Numbered from the stretch's first letter, positions 13,061 through 26,559 are shown. The stretch: DNA of 64,000 bases from Helicoverpa zea (GCF_022581195.2 NC_061465.1:11968501-12032500), one strand, 5' to 3'. The notes: generated by a model not told the origin, from the sequence alone. A program made the numbers and translations.

Positions 13061-13192
13061 TTAATTTCCCGCGGTTTCAACGCGCTGGGAGCTACTGCCC
13101 GTGCCGAGATAAAATATATGTATATTTCCAGCAGTCAAAGAATTTTTCATATCGGTTCCGTAGTTTCGACCCTTTGGGTACAAACACACAAA

Positions 13193-13958
13193 CAAAGGAC
13201 AATGCTCATGAAGTATGAGAAAAAAACCCAGGCCCGGCGCAAAAGAAATGTAACTCAAAATATAGGTAAAAATAAGTAATTAAATATTACATATGGGGCA
13301 TTATCGAAATCAGTGGCTATATGTGTGAAATTGCTATTCGAATTTTAACATCTGCGGTACATTGCTACTCAAGATTTTAGTTTAGAGGTAACATAATGTA
13401 TTATTAAAAGGAACAGCAAACAAATACAGTTGTGGTTTAAGAGTGTACATAATGACATGTTTATAGCAACTTCTCCACTATTCTACCTACTTTTACAAGA
13501 TAATAGGATGATAGAACTAAAACAGGATATGAATGTACTTTTCATTTTAATAATAACGCTTAAAAGTCATCGATTCTTTATTTCTAACACGACGAGATCC
13601 AAAAATGTTGCGTGATGCGCGAACTGTTCCTCATGTCTAGCCCACCCTAAGTAATGTAAAACGCTCATGACGCGATGACATGGACGCTGCAGCCTGTACT
13701 TCGGTATTGATTTATCTTTTTGGAGAAGCTTATTACTTGCCATATTACTTGTTTGTTGTTTCAGATAGGACTTTAATTAAACTATAAGCCCCAGCTGCTC
13801 ATGTTACCCCTTTAAAAAATCAAATAGCAATTTCATACATTTAGCCATTGATTTCGATGATGCCTCCTATGCAGTATTTCATTACTTATTATTACCTATA
13901 ATTTGAGTTACTTTTCGTTTGCGCCGGGCTTGGGTTTTTTTTGAGCATTGTCCTTTGT
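13193..13958. mobile_element. Long-arm inverted-repeat (foldback) element, 766 bp
   Basis: Two arms of about 160 bp, at 13193-13350 and 13800-13958, are inverted copies of each other. Shared stretches include ACAAAGGACAATGCTCA at the outer ends, then AACCCA-GCCCGGCGCAAA, GTAACTCAAA-TATAGGTAA, ATCGAAATCA-TGGCTA and GAAATTGCTATT. The arms differ by scattered substitutions and small gaps. The spacer of about 450 bp holds no convincing gene. No clean target-site duplication could be read. Confidence 0.65.
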
Positions 13959-14605
13959 AATTTATTAGTAGGTATAGATGTATAAAAAAATTCTGCTGGT
14001 TTGATCTTAAGAGTTACCACAACCCTGGATCGCAAAGGCCTCCAGTCAGAAAACAATCATCACAGCCAAAAAACGTTCACTGCTGGTCAAAGGAAGGGGG
14101 ATTTGTCCATACCGCGCTGGGCATGCGTGTTGGTGAGCGCAGTGTGGGATATTTTTAACTCCGGAAATTCTAAACAATAATTATTTAATGAAATGTTTCG
14201 ACTACAGGTGTATTTCTAAAGAAAAAAGTAATTATAATAATGAGCTGTCCTCATTAACAACTGACACATCACAAGACAGAAAACACTCGGTTTAATTTGG
14301 TAAACCTTTTTGACCGTTTTGTCCTCAATTTGTTTTTTGTTTTCATAATTCTACTCTCAGTTTCTTTGAGCCTTGTGTATTTTATTGTAGGTACGCGATT
14401 AAGCATTTTTCTATGTCAATAAATTAATTATTAGGTAAACATTTTCAGTAATGGTAACAAACTATTCATGGCGTTACTAAAATGCATTTTTTTTAAATAT
14501 TATATATACATTATATTTAATAAGTATATAATAGTAATATACAATTGTAATATTTAATAAAAATAGTAAAAATAACGGCTTTCCTATATTGAAAAATTAT
14601 AAGTA

Positions 14606-15144
14606 TGTCGGGGGGGTCATCAGGATGGCACTATCGTCCGACATCAGTTAGGGTAATCAAGCAAAGAGATAACTCAAAGAAACTCAAAACTCAAACAAAC
14701 TAAAAACTCAAACGTTTATTCAAATTAGTCAGAACAAAAGACAGCCCCCAAAACGCCCGCCCTTCGCCACTTCCTATGTGTTTTGGCTTGGGGAGAAGAA
14801 GTGGCGGAACAAACTCCCCAGCAACACATGTCTGTCTGTTAGGTTAGAAGAACCATTACAATACAAAAATTATAAGACACTACAATTAGTTTAGGTACTA
14901 CAACGCTAGGCAATAACACTAGGTACACTACACGTAACGAAAGGCAGTAACGCGACAACTCCACGAAGACTCGACGAAGCCTCGACCAAGACTCGATCAA
15001 GACTGAACCAAGACTGAGCTCCGCGGACGCCACGCTGACCGCCACCACTCTGCCAAGTGCGCCAAAATGTTGTTTCACCGGAAACGCCACCAGAGGGCGC
15101 GCTTGCGTGACGTTTAGTGTCCGTACTATTGACAGTCTCCGACA
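14606..15144 (-). repeat. LTR, left copy
   Basis: 539 bp, TGTCGG...CCGACA termini, preceded by AGTA. Confidence 0.9.
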
Positions 15145-16619
15145 CGGCCATCCTGCGTAGACCCACGTCCTCGTGGGTTAATCTGCAACAACACAAACAA
15201 CACAGTATGCACAGTACAGCCTCGGCCACTCCTGACCACAACAGTAACTCTCGATCTTTGTTTTACGCTCTTACTTCTCTCAAGGAAATGAAACAAACTT
15301 CAAATGGCCTCAATATCAGCTATACCCAGAGCAACCGAGTACTAAACTCTCACAAGCAACAAATCAAACTCTACATTTAATTGGGAAATGATCAATGAAA
15401 AGAAAGAAAATAATCGTTTCATTACAATAATTCAGACTCAAAATTAGGAAACTCAAAGTAAAACCGATCACTGCCTCTTACAAGAGACAATAAACTCTAA
15501 ACTGATAAATTAAAACAAAACATTTAAGCTCTACATGTGACCATGGCTACACTTAGCCCAGTAACCTCCAGTTACTCTTTACTCTTTACTGCGAACCTCA
15601 CATAGGAACGCCGAGTCTACCCTGGACTCATTGGTTTCCACTGAAACCCGACCTCCGCCAGAGCTGACTGCTTACCGCGTACTCACGGACTACTCACTGA
15701 GCAGACGCCGATTTCTACTGAGCTACGGCTACACGACAGCCTCTGGTACGGTCCGATCATCATGCAAACTCAAACACTCCTCAATATCATAACTACTTCG
15801 TTCCATCTCAATTTCATCAGTGATACTTTGATTTTCCGGCCTATCAAGTGCGAATTGATTTTTAATTAGAATCAAATTTTATTTTGTGTACAATAAAGAA
15901 TAATAAGAAAGCATTGATAATTAATAATCTAAAACACAAGTGACAGAATACAAGTCACAAATTATTCCTCAAAATCAGTCACGACTATGGACCAGCTCAA
16001 TAATTCAAAGTTACAACATTTAATTGGTTATCGTGAAGTTTGTCTGGTCAATTTAATCATTTTCAATGAAATAGAATGCTTTCACCTTGTGTGATGACAT
16101 GCGATGTCCTGGCCTGTCGCAACTCATACGGCCTCCACGACAAATCCGGGGGAGGATGACGCTCCAAACAGCAGCTGCAGCGCACCTCGCCCGCCGCTTG
16201 CCTAGTAGACCTCGTTCTGTTCTCCAGGCTCGGTTCACCTATGATGATATCTGTTAAGCCACAAATAGAAAGTGCTTAGGCAACCGATCAAATATTGACA
16301 ACATATGGGTCAGCAACTGACCTTCTCGTTACGTAAGATAGTAAGACCTACACACATGTTACAGATTTAAAGAATAGCAATCACTACTCAAATGAAGAAA
16401 CTAGATACATTAAATGCTAAGCACGAAATCAAAGAAAGATCGAATTGCTAGTCAGACTGAACTTATAAATTACAAAATCATTACAGTTACGGTTGTCATT
16501 CACATCAACGCCTTCTACTTGATAGGCTTCACATAACCGTCTGTCCCTTAGCCGAGCTCTCAGCCCATCCTGGCCTCCTAGGGACCACAACCACAGTGAC
16601 ATGACACCAACTGTACCAC

Positions 16620-16850
16620 AGATGTATACGGGTCTCTTCCTGGTCACCTCGATGCCGTCACACAGGCCAACGAGTCTCTTCCAGGTCACCCCGATACTCA
16701 TCATAGGTACAGCTTAACACAATAAAAACAACAGCACCGCAGACTTTACACAGGTCTCTTCTTGGTCACCCCGATGCCATCACACAGGCCAACGGGTCTT
16801 TTCCAAGTCACCCCGGTATCCATCATTGGTACAACTTAGCGCAACGAAAT
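16620..16850. repeat. Internal tandem repeat of the LTR element, about 110 bp x 2
   Basis: The blocks at 16625-16735 and 16745-16850 share gggtctcttcctggtcacc, gatgccgtcacacaggccaacg and the catcat-ggtaca-ctta segment, with about 15% divergence. They add to the impression that the inner part is made of decayed repeats, not genes. Confidence 0.7.
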
Positions 16851-16967
16851 TACTGAGTAGGTGAATGTAACGCCTTACCAAAAATCTATAGTCTGATGCA
16901 CAATTCAATCAAATGACGCAAAACTGAAATATTCTAATTTGAGGTTTTAATTGATAAACAGAAACCA

Positions 16968-17125
16968 AGTCATCCCTGTGACCAAACATAAGGTACACAC
17001 TTCAGCCATCCTTGTGACAAGTGTTCAACGGCAGTCATCTCTGTGACTTCCAACGTAACAGTCAATCAACCCTGTGATTGAAGCGCAACACACAAGCAGA
17101 CACATGTCAACCCTGTGAACCTAGC
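16968..17125. repeat. Short-period degenerate repeat with core cATCcCTGTGAc
   Basis: Five irregularly spaced copies of a tcatccctgtgac / tcaaccctgtgaa core occur every 28-36 bases: catccctgtgacc, catccttgtgaca, catctctgtgact, caaccctgtgatt and caaccctgtgaac. They lie in the non-coding interior of the LTR element. Function is unknown. Confidence 0.6.
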
Positions 17126-17954
17126 TTTCATCATCTACGATTTCATTAATTAAAAAAAAAAAACTACCATCATTAATCACACATCAACATCTCAACACAT
17201 ATCGTGATGCTACACAGTGCCTCCATCAAGCACGCAAATCAACATACATAACGCCTCCATCAAGCGCTATCTGGTTTGAGACCAAATAGAACCAAACGAT
17301 CAGCCGAAACCACCTAATACCACCAGCTATATCTATGCTGGCCGTTTGAAGAGGTTGAGACCGGGCTCTCTGCGGCTCTGAAGGAACGAGACTGCTGCTA
17401 CAAGGAAAACACCCTAACACCCAATCCTGCCAAAACTCACGTCTTGTGCCTACCATCTACGCAACCGCATGGCTAACCACGAGATAGATGTCGCTTGGAG
17501 AGCCGTACGTATCGCGCACATGAACTGCCCAAGGTCCCTGGGCGTAAACCTGGATAGGGCACTGACGTGTAACACCAACTGCGAATATGTCAAAAAAAAG
17601 GTGAATTCGAGTAACAACGAGTAGTCGCGTTACACAGTGGAAAGTTGCTCGACCTGATTTCATACCACCCGTAGAACGACTCCCATCAGTCATGAATTAG
17701 CGTGTCCTGTATGGAAGTCCCTAACAGACTACGTACACCAGTCGGCAGATGCAAGGATAATCTATCTAGGTAAGGCTATGCTGACGACAGCAGATTGCCG
17801 CACCACAACCACAAACAATGCTGCCTAATGTGCCCCAACACCTGCAAATTAAAAGATCTTCTTGCCGCCACTGACATTACGTTAACGTCAGAAGCGACAT
17901 TTACGTGCTCTCCGATGCACGAGTGAACTAATCCTCAATCCCCAGACTAAAGGC

Positions 17955-18070
17955 TGCTTTGTGAAAGTTTCTAAAACCCACAAAGCGATTTCGTCCCGAC
18001 CCGGGAATCGAACCCAAGACCTCGTTATATAGCAGTCACGCTTGCGACCACTAGGCCAACGAGTCAGTCA
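17955..18070 (-). repeat. SINE with tRNA-like head inside the LTR element
   Basis: On the minus strand the text runs from GTTGGCCTAGTGGTCGCAAG (A-box-like) to GGTTCGATTCCCGGGTCGGG (B-box-like), followed by a TTTGTGGGTTTTAGAAACTT body. This is the layout of a tRNA-derived SINE head, not a functional tRNA gene, because the cloverleaf arms do not pair well. It was probably captured into the element. Confidence 0.65.
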
Positions 18071-19125
18071 AACAGTACAATGTACAATGACAAGCCACAA
18101 TAAAATTGGATTGATCTCACCATGTTTATCATTCAGGCGTCTCTTAACATCTCTGTGCATAGTGCCTCGTGTATGGTTATGCTGAAATCCGGCGCGCAGT
18201 AGAATCCAGGCGTCGCGCTCGCGAACACCACAGCGACGAACTAGCAGACTAGACTCCTTTCACTCGAAGCAGGGGAGGCTCACGGGATTATCACATGCAA
18301 AAGAATTTGGAAATCGGTTAATTTTATCACAACATTTTCATAACAACTATGATAATATTGCTATCATGGCATAAATCTAATTTCACTGATTGACGATTTT
18401 CCCAGCAATGCAATTCATGAAGGTCACGTGAACAGTATGTCAGAACATTATCACATTCGGATTAAAACAAACCTAGCAGTAGCTTTATAACGAAGCTTGT
18501 GGCAATGAATGCTCCCTGAACCCAGGCGGTTCCAACATAATAACCAACGGCATAACCAACAATAATCAGCGAGACAGACTGCCTTTCAAATTTAAAAATG
18601 TCGTAAAACAAATAACGTCAACATAAAGCAAAAATGGATCGGTCTCACCGGGTTTCCACTCAACGCCTCAACGCGCATGACGATCGCACATCGCTATGGC
18701 GCGCAGTACAGCAAGGCTTTCGCGGACGTGAAGCCACGGAGATGCACGAGCACCAACACTCCGAACTCACGATGACACGTTGGGCTCCTGGCAGGCAGCT
18801 GGAATGCTCCGCAGTAATTTTGTCGCCAGATTGCACAATAACCACCGTCATTGTTGAAACATGAAAAAAAAGACAGATTCGGTTAATTTTCTAGCATACC
18901 CTCAATAACTAGCTTGACATGTAACAATGGAAAACGATACCATTACCATAACCGTGGTTACCATACTTGTACCTTTGCTGAAATTCTTAATAATTCTTCT
19001 ACTACAAACTCCTTTTCAAATTATCGACGTTACATTTTTTTTTTTTTTTGTTAGTGGGTAGAAATTTATCTTCGCATGGCGAATTCGAAACGCATGTGGG
19101 CATTCAGATTGCATCCCACCTCTGA

Positions 19126-19664
19126 TGTCGGGGGGGTCATCAGGATGGCACTATCGTCCGACATCAGTTAGGGTAATCAAGCAAAGAGATAACTCAAAGA
19201 AACTCAAAACTCAAACAAACTAAAAACTCAAACGTTTATTCAAATTAGTCAGAACAAAAGACAGCCCCCAAAACGCCCGCCCTTCGCCACTTCCTATGTG
19301 TTTTGGCTTGGGGAGAAGAAGTGGCGGAACAAACTCCCCAGCAACACATGTCTGTCTGTTAGGTTAGAAGAACCATTACAATACAAAAATTATAAGACAC
19401 TACAATTAGTTTAGGTACTACAACGCTAGGCAATAACACTAGGTACACTACACGTAACGAAAGGCAGTAACGCGACAACTCCACGAAGACTCGACGAAGC
19501 CTCGACCAAGACTCGATCAAGACTGAACCAAGACTGAGCTCCGCGGACGCCACGCTGACCGCCACCACTCTGCCAAGCGCGCCAAAATGTTGTTTCACCG
19601 GAAACGCCACCAGAGGGCGCGCTTGCGTGACGTTTAGTGTCCGTACTATTGACAGTCTCCGACA
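19126..19664 (-). repeat. LTR, right copy
   Basis: 539 bp, one mismatch to the left copy, followed by AGTA. Confidence 0.9.
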
Positions 19665-20151
19665 AGTAGATAATATTACAAACAAATTATTTCAGAATTT
19701 AATAGTTCAATTACATTATCATTGGCTGAACACAGATCACTTTAAATTACATTTGACATTAAAACATTGTATTCCTTTAATTTATTGCAGCATAAATTAT
19801 CACTAAAGAGTCACAAAACAGCATTATTATAATTTATTTCATATAAATATTCATTTTACATGCAAAAATGATAGCAGTGCCATATTCTTGCTAAGCTCGT
19901 ATAGAAATATTTTATCATTAGTTGTACCTAAAATTAACTGGGACAGACTTCAAACTTTATAATTATTTTTATCAAAAAGTTCGCACATATAAACATGAAA
20001 TAATTTTAGTTATCTCATACGAAAATTGACTACTAAAAGCATTGTGGTAGCCAGTCTTTCAGCCACTGCAGCAAGCATATATTTTGATGGTCCCATAAAG
20101 TTCATTTTTAATACTTTTCTCATACCTAGGAATATTGATCTAGTTTTATGA
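19665..20151. other. 3' flank of AOX gene B
   Basis: AT-rich sequence without a gene. Candidate minus-strand AATAAA signals occur at 19833-19838 and 19781-19786, some 310-370 bases past the stop. An ATTAAA lies about 40 bases past it, near 20107. Which one is used cannot be told from the sequence. Confidence 0.4.
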
Positions 20152-23100
20152 TTAATAAAATTTAAAATCTTCAGTTTTCGTTTGGGCTGCCATACAAATA
20201 TTTTCAGTTGAACATGGACCATCTGAAAATAAAAAGGCATAAGCATTATACATCAGTTTTTGAACAGACTTCCAAAAACATTTTTATTTATATTTACTTT
20301 TGTTCAATTTACCTTGATCATACCACTGTGTGGTTGAGATTCCAGATTCCTGTCTAGCTTGTACTATGGCTTCTCTGATCGCAAATGGTACCACCACTGT
20401 TGAACACATTGCTGGCTCTCCAATAGCTATAAACACAAATAACAAATTAAATATTACAAGGTCATATAAGGCATTGTCATTTATGTCATCACTATCCTCA
20501 CCTTTAGAACTAAGTATAACGTCATTACTATAGGAGTTCTTCTTTAAATATACCCTGAAATCTTGAGGTATATCTCTTGCCTCAGGTACATGATAATCCC
20601 AAGTCCTGTTGGTTAGAATTTCACCAGTGTCAGCAAAAACCAGCTTTTCACAGGTCCAGTATCCAAGTCCCATTATGAAGGCACCTTCCACCTACACAAA
20701 AATATAAAACTGTTTGTCTTTGTTTAAAGTTAAAATAGCATGCACAATATGTACATAGCTAAAGAAGTTACTTACCTGTCCCACATCTATTTCTGGGCTG
20801 ATACTTAAACCCACATCTTGCAACATATCTACTCTCAAAATCTCATGTTCTCCTGTTAACACATCTATTTCAACTTCACATAATGCCATGCCATACACAT
20901 TGTATGTCTGTGCATCACTCAAACTAGTAAATCCATGAACTTGAAGGTCTACATCAGCATTATATGCTGCAGTAATTAACTCTTCCCATGTAGGATTAGT
21001 CAGTGTTGCTCTTATAGGATCTAACCTTGCATTCAGTTCTTCACAACATCTCTTCAAAGCTATTATAACACCCTGAGTTGTAAGACTCCCTCCAGATACT
21101 AAAGTATTAGGAGCAATAATAGTATTGTTTCCTTTGACTTGAATCTTTTCAACAGGTATTTTTAAAAGGTACGCAGTTATTTGTACAGCTTTGGTATTGA
21201 TACCTTGTCCCATTTCAATACCAGCGTGAGTCAATACAACAGTTCCATCTCCGTGATATACTGACAGATTCAGGTCAAAGCGTTTTCCCCCTGAACACAA
21301 CCACCTTGCAAACGCCCATCTTAATCCTCGTTTCTTCCATCTATTCTGTGTATTAAAGGTATTTACTGCAGCTCTTCTTGTACTGTATTCAGCATTGGTT
21401 TTGAGCGTGTCCACCATTTCAGTCATTTCATTAAAGTTGGTTGTGTCCAGATTAGCTAAACGCACAGCTAGTGGGTCCAAAGAGAGTTCATAAGATATCC
21501 GCTCCATTATATATTCCATATAAGCTATAGTCTCTAAAGTAACTGAAAAAGATTTTAAACTTATTAAAATTGTATTTGAACAATTCGATTTACACTTTAG
21601 CACTTTTCTTACTTGGCGATCTGCACCACGTATTTTTATGTGTATCAGTAGTTATGTCATATGATTTAAAGTTCATGGCAGTAGCAATGTAGCAGTTGTA
21701 GTATACGTCAGCAGTAAGAGCAGTCAAGGTTTCACTGACTTTGTATCCGTTGTCTTCGTAAATTATCGTGTTTAAGCTCTGGATTACTCCTGACTTATTA
21801 ACGGAGACCTAAAAAAGGTAAATCATTTCAAAATTGGCATCTGATTTAAGGCAATTTACATAACGTGATATTTGTGTAGTGCGTACCTCATAATCGTTAT
21901 GACTAGGCAATCTCTTGCCAACGGCTCTGAAGTTGGTGGTCAAGGGTTGAATAAACCGACAAGGAAGGTTTAACTTTTGCACAATAAGACTGCAGGCTAC
22001 AGCCGATTGGATGCTGCGGGACACTTTCATGCCATACCCACCACCAAGACGTCGTACATAGCAATCAATTCTAGAAAAAAGTGGATTTAAAATAGGACAA
22101 GCTTAATATTCAATGTCATTATATTACTGATACCTTTGACAAATAAAATGCATGACATCTTTGAAAAAACATACTTATTTTCATCCATATTCAAAGCCCT
22201 CGATATCATGACGTGTGTTGCATCCAGCCACTGTGTTGTAGAATGCACTTCAATACCTTCTTCTGTAGGTTTTGCTACACAAAGCAAAGTCTCCATAGTA
22301 AAGGGATACTGCCCATAAAATGTGTTGCTTCCAGACATTGTCTTATAAACATCTGTACCAGTACTCGTTGCATCTATTGATGATACTAAAGTGGATCTAG
22401 TTGCATCAGTTTTAGCTACTTTGATATCTATAACCGGCTGTTTAACATTACTATAAGTAACTTTGACTAAGCTGGTGGCTCTAATAGCAATGTGTTGTGA
22501 ATTTGCCACAACTATTCCTAGTGGCTGATGATAATACTTGACAGATCCACTGCATAGAACCTCTTCGTTGGCTGAGAAATATATGCTGTCAGCTGGTGTG
22601 AAGGAATTTAATCCTGGTATGTCTTTTGCTGTGTAGAAGGCTATTACTCCAGGAGAAGACTGAAATTAAAGAATCAAATGTGATAAGTACTGGTGATAAT
22701 CATAATGGATGACATTAGTTAATGATGATAATTTCCTTACCAATGCAGCACTCGCATCAATTTTGACAATGGTACCTAGGGCTACTGTGCTGAGGACGAA
22801 AGCACCAAATACTTCATTAGGCATTGTCGGAATATCATCAGTGTACTGAGCTTCCCCGGCACATTGGATCTGAAAGTAGCAGCAATCATTTTAATAGTGC
22901 ACAAAAGTAGATGCTGATATATAAAAGTTATCTAAGATGGTTACTACAGTCTACTGTAAATAAAGAATTAAGAATTTTGAATAAAATTACTTCCACCTAC
23001 CAGAGATTCCACTTTAGCAATAGGTTGGTTCAACGGCCAAATCGCAGGATCGCTAGTGAAGGTTTGTTTTGCATCTGAAACGGGTCTAGATTCATGCAGA

Positions 23101-26100
23101 TTTCCAGCTCCAGAAGCATATCGTGTGTTTATTATGTTTGGTGGACAAAGTGTTAACAGACTCTGTAAAATGGGACAGCAAAATATTAAGTGACGCAATA
23201 TTGTTAGTAAAATAAATACTACAAAATTATGCATACTGTTTTTACACTGTACCTTATAAAACAATGCTTTAGCAACAAATCTTCTGTACTCCACAGAAGG
23301 TTCTGGTGGATTTGACTCAACTATCATCTCTCCATCTAACACTTTCAGAGCTGCTTGCAGAGTTTCATTTGTAAATAAAGACTTTCCTACAAGAAAAGTT
23401 TCAGTAGCTATTGCTCGAACAAAATTAGAAGAAAGACCACCATAAACTATTCTTGCTCTTTGAACTACGTTAGTTGCATCAACTTTGTAGAGGCACCCTA
23501 TGTTGACTATTGCGTGAGTACTTTGGGCTCTTGGCATAAGCTAGAAGAAAACATGTAATATTTTAAAACTTTGTTCTTAGTTGTAATTGACCTGAATATC
23601 AGGCATTATCGTAATATTCACCTTGTACGAAAAGAATTTGTATTCGTTACTTAATGGCGGTAACATCACATTCACTACTACTTTTCCTGCCATATCTAGT
23701 TTTAAGAAAGCTTCCATAGTAACCGTTTGTGAGGTTCCATTGATGTCCACTGTGAAAACAATAATTAATGAAGCTGACATTAATCAACAGCAGGAAATAT
23801 CTATTGAAACTACGTTATCTATTATTGACCTTTTATCAGAGAGAAAATAAAAGATGGTTCTATTAATCACTTACTGATCGTTAACTGAGCATCAACGGTA
23901 GTTAATAGCAAGAATATATCAGATGGGAAGGATGTGGTTTGGTGTTTGATCATTAAGTTCCCAGCGATAGTGCCCACCTGAAATGGACCAATAAATAATC
24001 AATCAGTTTTTATTTTGTTAAGGATACTCTTATAGGTAGGTAACTCGAAACTTACATTTCTAACAGGTATATGAGCTACCAAATCCACATGACTATAGAT
24101 CTTAGCCAAATAGCCAAAGAATTCCGTTTCAGATGCTGTCTTCAGAACTTCCATGAACTCTGTCAGTGTCATTCCAGCACCGACAATGAGGTTCTGGTCA
24201 TATGTCATAGTTTTTAGCTCTTGAAGACTACTGATATCAATCAGGACACGAGGATAATCAGAAATGGGAACCGCTCCTGTAACCGAAACATCATGAAAAT
24301 TATATGGCTACATTACATCTAATATTATTGACTAAACGATAATTTACCTTTAGCCGTATTCCCACCCACTAACATGTACGAACTCAGTCCTTCTATTTTC
24401 AAAATATCTAAAACATCTTGAAGCACCCTAGGCTTGAACCAAATTTTACCATCTGTGAGTTCGATTCTCTTCACCTTGACTTCATAAAAGTCATCATTTT
24501 GTACAAAACACCAGTCATCAGCATCATCACAAGCAGACTTATTGCATTGCCTTCCTGATTTCCTGCAAATCTGCAAGTCTTCTATATCCATGATTCTTCG
24601 TTCTATTGGAGTATCTGTTGCGAATCTCTTGAAGGCCTCTAGGATAGGTCTGTACCCTGTACAGCGGCATATATTGCTGCCGAAAGACTTTTCTACTTCT
24701 AGCATTGTGACATTCTTCTTAGTTTCCAAGAGCCTGTAAAATTTCAAAATCAGATTACAATCATTTGAGGAGAAATCGTATCTTTTGACTAAATAAATCA
24801 CTAGGTAGATGTTTTTTGATTCTTAATCTTCTTTATCAAGTAGGTATATATGAGCCTTATCGTCTACATACCCATGCATAGACATGACCCATCCAGAAGT
24901 ACAGTATCCACATTGGGATCCATTGTGTTCAGCCAACGTCTTCTGTATAGGATGGTACCCAATCTTTCTGTTCCCCAAACCTTCGATTGTCGTGATATCC
25001 CAGCCATCGCAAGACCCGATTGATACCAAACACTGTGTATTGGAAAATATTTAAGAAATATCCACTTGCATACTGCTTACTAAGTATTAAGATAGCATAA
25101 TATAAGTACATAACTAACATCATTAGGTAAGTACTTTCTTTATCACGCACTTCACAAGATTTTGAGCCTATTTTGGCTTTGTAAATACAAACTAATCTTC
25201 CTCTTTCTCGTAAACCTACTATTTACTGTTTTTCATTGCAAGTCTTTACATTTATTTATTTATTTATTTATTTAGTACACTATGGAGAACTTACAGCTAA
25301 ACAAAAACTAAACAGTAAAAGAAAGTCATAGTCGACAGAGAGCCAATTAAAAGTCCTCGCTTATAATAAAATCATTAGTATATATTTATAATAAAAAATA
25401 AGTTAAAATTATTAGTATTTTCTTCATTTTCGTCCGTCACCATTCGATATTCAGTCACTAATCATCTTGAGCATGTTCAAAATACCCACAGAGTTAACAG
25501 CAGCATGAGGAGCTCCTAAACTCTTGGAGGCAGTCACCATGCAAGCTCCGCAGCCACCTTCACGACACATATACTTAGTTCCACGCAGCTGAAGTCGGCT
25601 GCGAAGGTAGTCTAGCAGCATCACGTCGGAACTGATATCATTGCCCACTGCAAAGTCCAAAGTTTGTACCAAGAGTAGGTATTAAGCCGAGCTAAGTACA
25701 AGAAGTGTATATTTCTACCCGACTGCACTAAAACGGGGATTATCGTGCTTCCATCGTGCTATCGTGTTTCCACTTTCTTCATTTAAATTATCATCTCTTC
25801 TAAATGCATTTAAACTATAGTAGTTGTTTATTAGTTTTTATCTAAGAAATAATGTCATTTTAGGTCATTAGTTCTAAGATTCTGATCAGAAACTATTAGG
25901 TATATAATTCACATTCCTTCTAATATGAATAGGTACATAAGCATTGCCGGCTTTACAGCACAAACAAGATTTTATCTCACAAAGAGTGACATTGGAGAAA
26001 TAATGTGGGTAATCTTGTTCACATAAAACGCGGCATAGCTACGCCGCAATTGCGAAAAGAAAGCATTGTTAAATAATGGTTGGACATCTTTTAAAAGAAG

Positions 26101-26536
26101 GTATTGGTTTTCTGCCTTTGAGGTATTTGATCACCGTCATAAATTATTGTTTGTTTGATTTCTCCTAAAAATCTTTTGAGACCCCTCACACGAAACTGTG
26201 TTCCGGAACCATGGTAGATGATTTTTCTGATTGTGTATTTCGAAGGTCGATCATGTAAATCTTATTTTTTGTTATTTATTTAAACATACACACTATCATT
26301 ACAGCTTAAACAATAAGATAGTGGTGTCCACAATAATTATCAAACTCTTTGGTTGGTCTGATATCTAATCGTTGTAACATGAGTCGAATCACACTCTTTG
26401 CCGTCTACATTTTTGCTGTGTTTTGGTAATTTCTTTTAGTTTTTATGAATATTTGCATAAGTAATATTATATTTCATAACCAATTAAACTAACCTGAATA
26501 CTCGACCCCATTGACCTTAAACTTGATGCGGTCCAT
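20152..26536 (-). CDS. Aldehyde oxidase B, intact, 1261 aa
   Basis: Seventeen exons in transcript order: 26494-26536, 25490-25647, 24872-25032, 24348-24733, 24056-24276, 23875-23977, 23622-23749, 23253-23540, 23001-23162, 22741-22869, 22175-22659, 21887-22070, 21613-21808, 20776-21542, 20502-20691, 20313-20426, 20152-20222. The sum, 3786 nt, is one open frame with TAA. Plant-type [2Fe-2S] cysteines are Cys42, 47, 50 and 68; the second cluster is Cys108, 111, 143 and 145. The FAD domain follows, with LVGGNTAKG at the exon 4/5 join. Molybdopterin domains carry GGGYGMK (766-770 region), GQGINTK and the catalytic GEP glutamate at Glu1204. Val771 stands where xanthine dehydrogenase has Glu802 (bovine numbering), which favours aldehyde oxidase. 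Such cytosolic enzymes oxidise aldehydes to acids using Moco, FeS and FAD. In moths, paralogs are linked to odorant and xenobiotic breakdown; the substrate here is unknown. There is no signal peptide. Confidence 0.94.
25251..25330. repeat. (TTTA)n microsatellite heading a dispersed repeat, intron 2 of gene B
   Basis: The (ttta) run is followed by acactatggagaacttacagctaaa. The same combination, atttatttatttatgtaacatggaagacttacagctaaa, recurs at 27160-27200, and a looser version near 26270. This points to a dispersed repeat family that carries its own microsatellite. Confidence 0.55.
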
Positions 26537-26559
26537 GACTGTGTTTCACAGCTGCATGC

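Larger units (their letters stand above)
14606..19664 (-). mobile_element. Young LTR retroelement without coding capacity (LARD-like), 5059 bp
   Basis: Two direct repeats of 539 bp (14606-15144, 19126-19664) each start TGTCGG and end CCGACA. They differ at a single base (T at 15058, C at 19578). The element is flanked by AGTA on both sides, which fits a 4-bp target-site duplication. The inner 3.98 kb has no frame over about 91 codons and no gag, protease, reverse transcriptase or integrase motif. It therefore depends on another element for mobility. On the minus strand the LTR carries AATAAA, and TCAGAGGTGGGATGC follows it directly, resembling a tRNA-Leu-type primer site. This suggests minus orientation but is not proof. 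Near-identical LTRs imply recent insertion. It lies in the spacer between genes A and B. Confidence 0.9.

Noticed and set aside
14839..15241. Frames of 83-111 codons in the LTR, repeated at 19359-19685
   Set aside because: They are duplicated because the LTR is duplicated; composition is repetitive and no retroviral or host domain can be seen.
17995..18067. Possible tRNA gene on the minus strand
   Set aside because: A and B boxes are visible, but arms do not pair properly and a SINE-like body follows; kept as SINE.
20010..20246. 78-codon frame over the last exon of gene B
   Set aside because: It reads the terminal exon and 3' flank in the wrong frame; the correct phase follows from the exon 16 donor.
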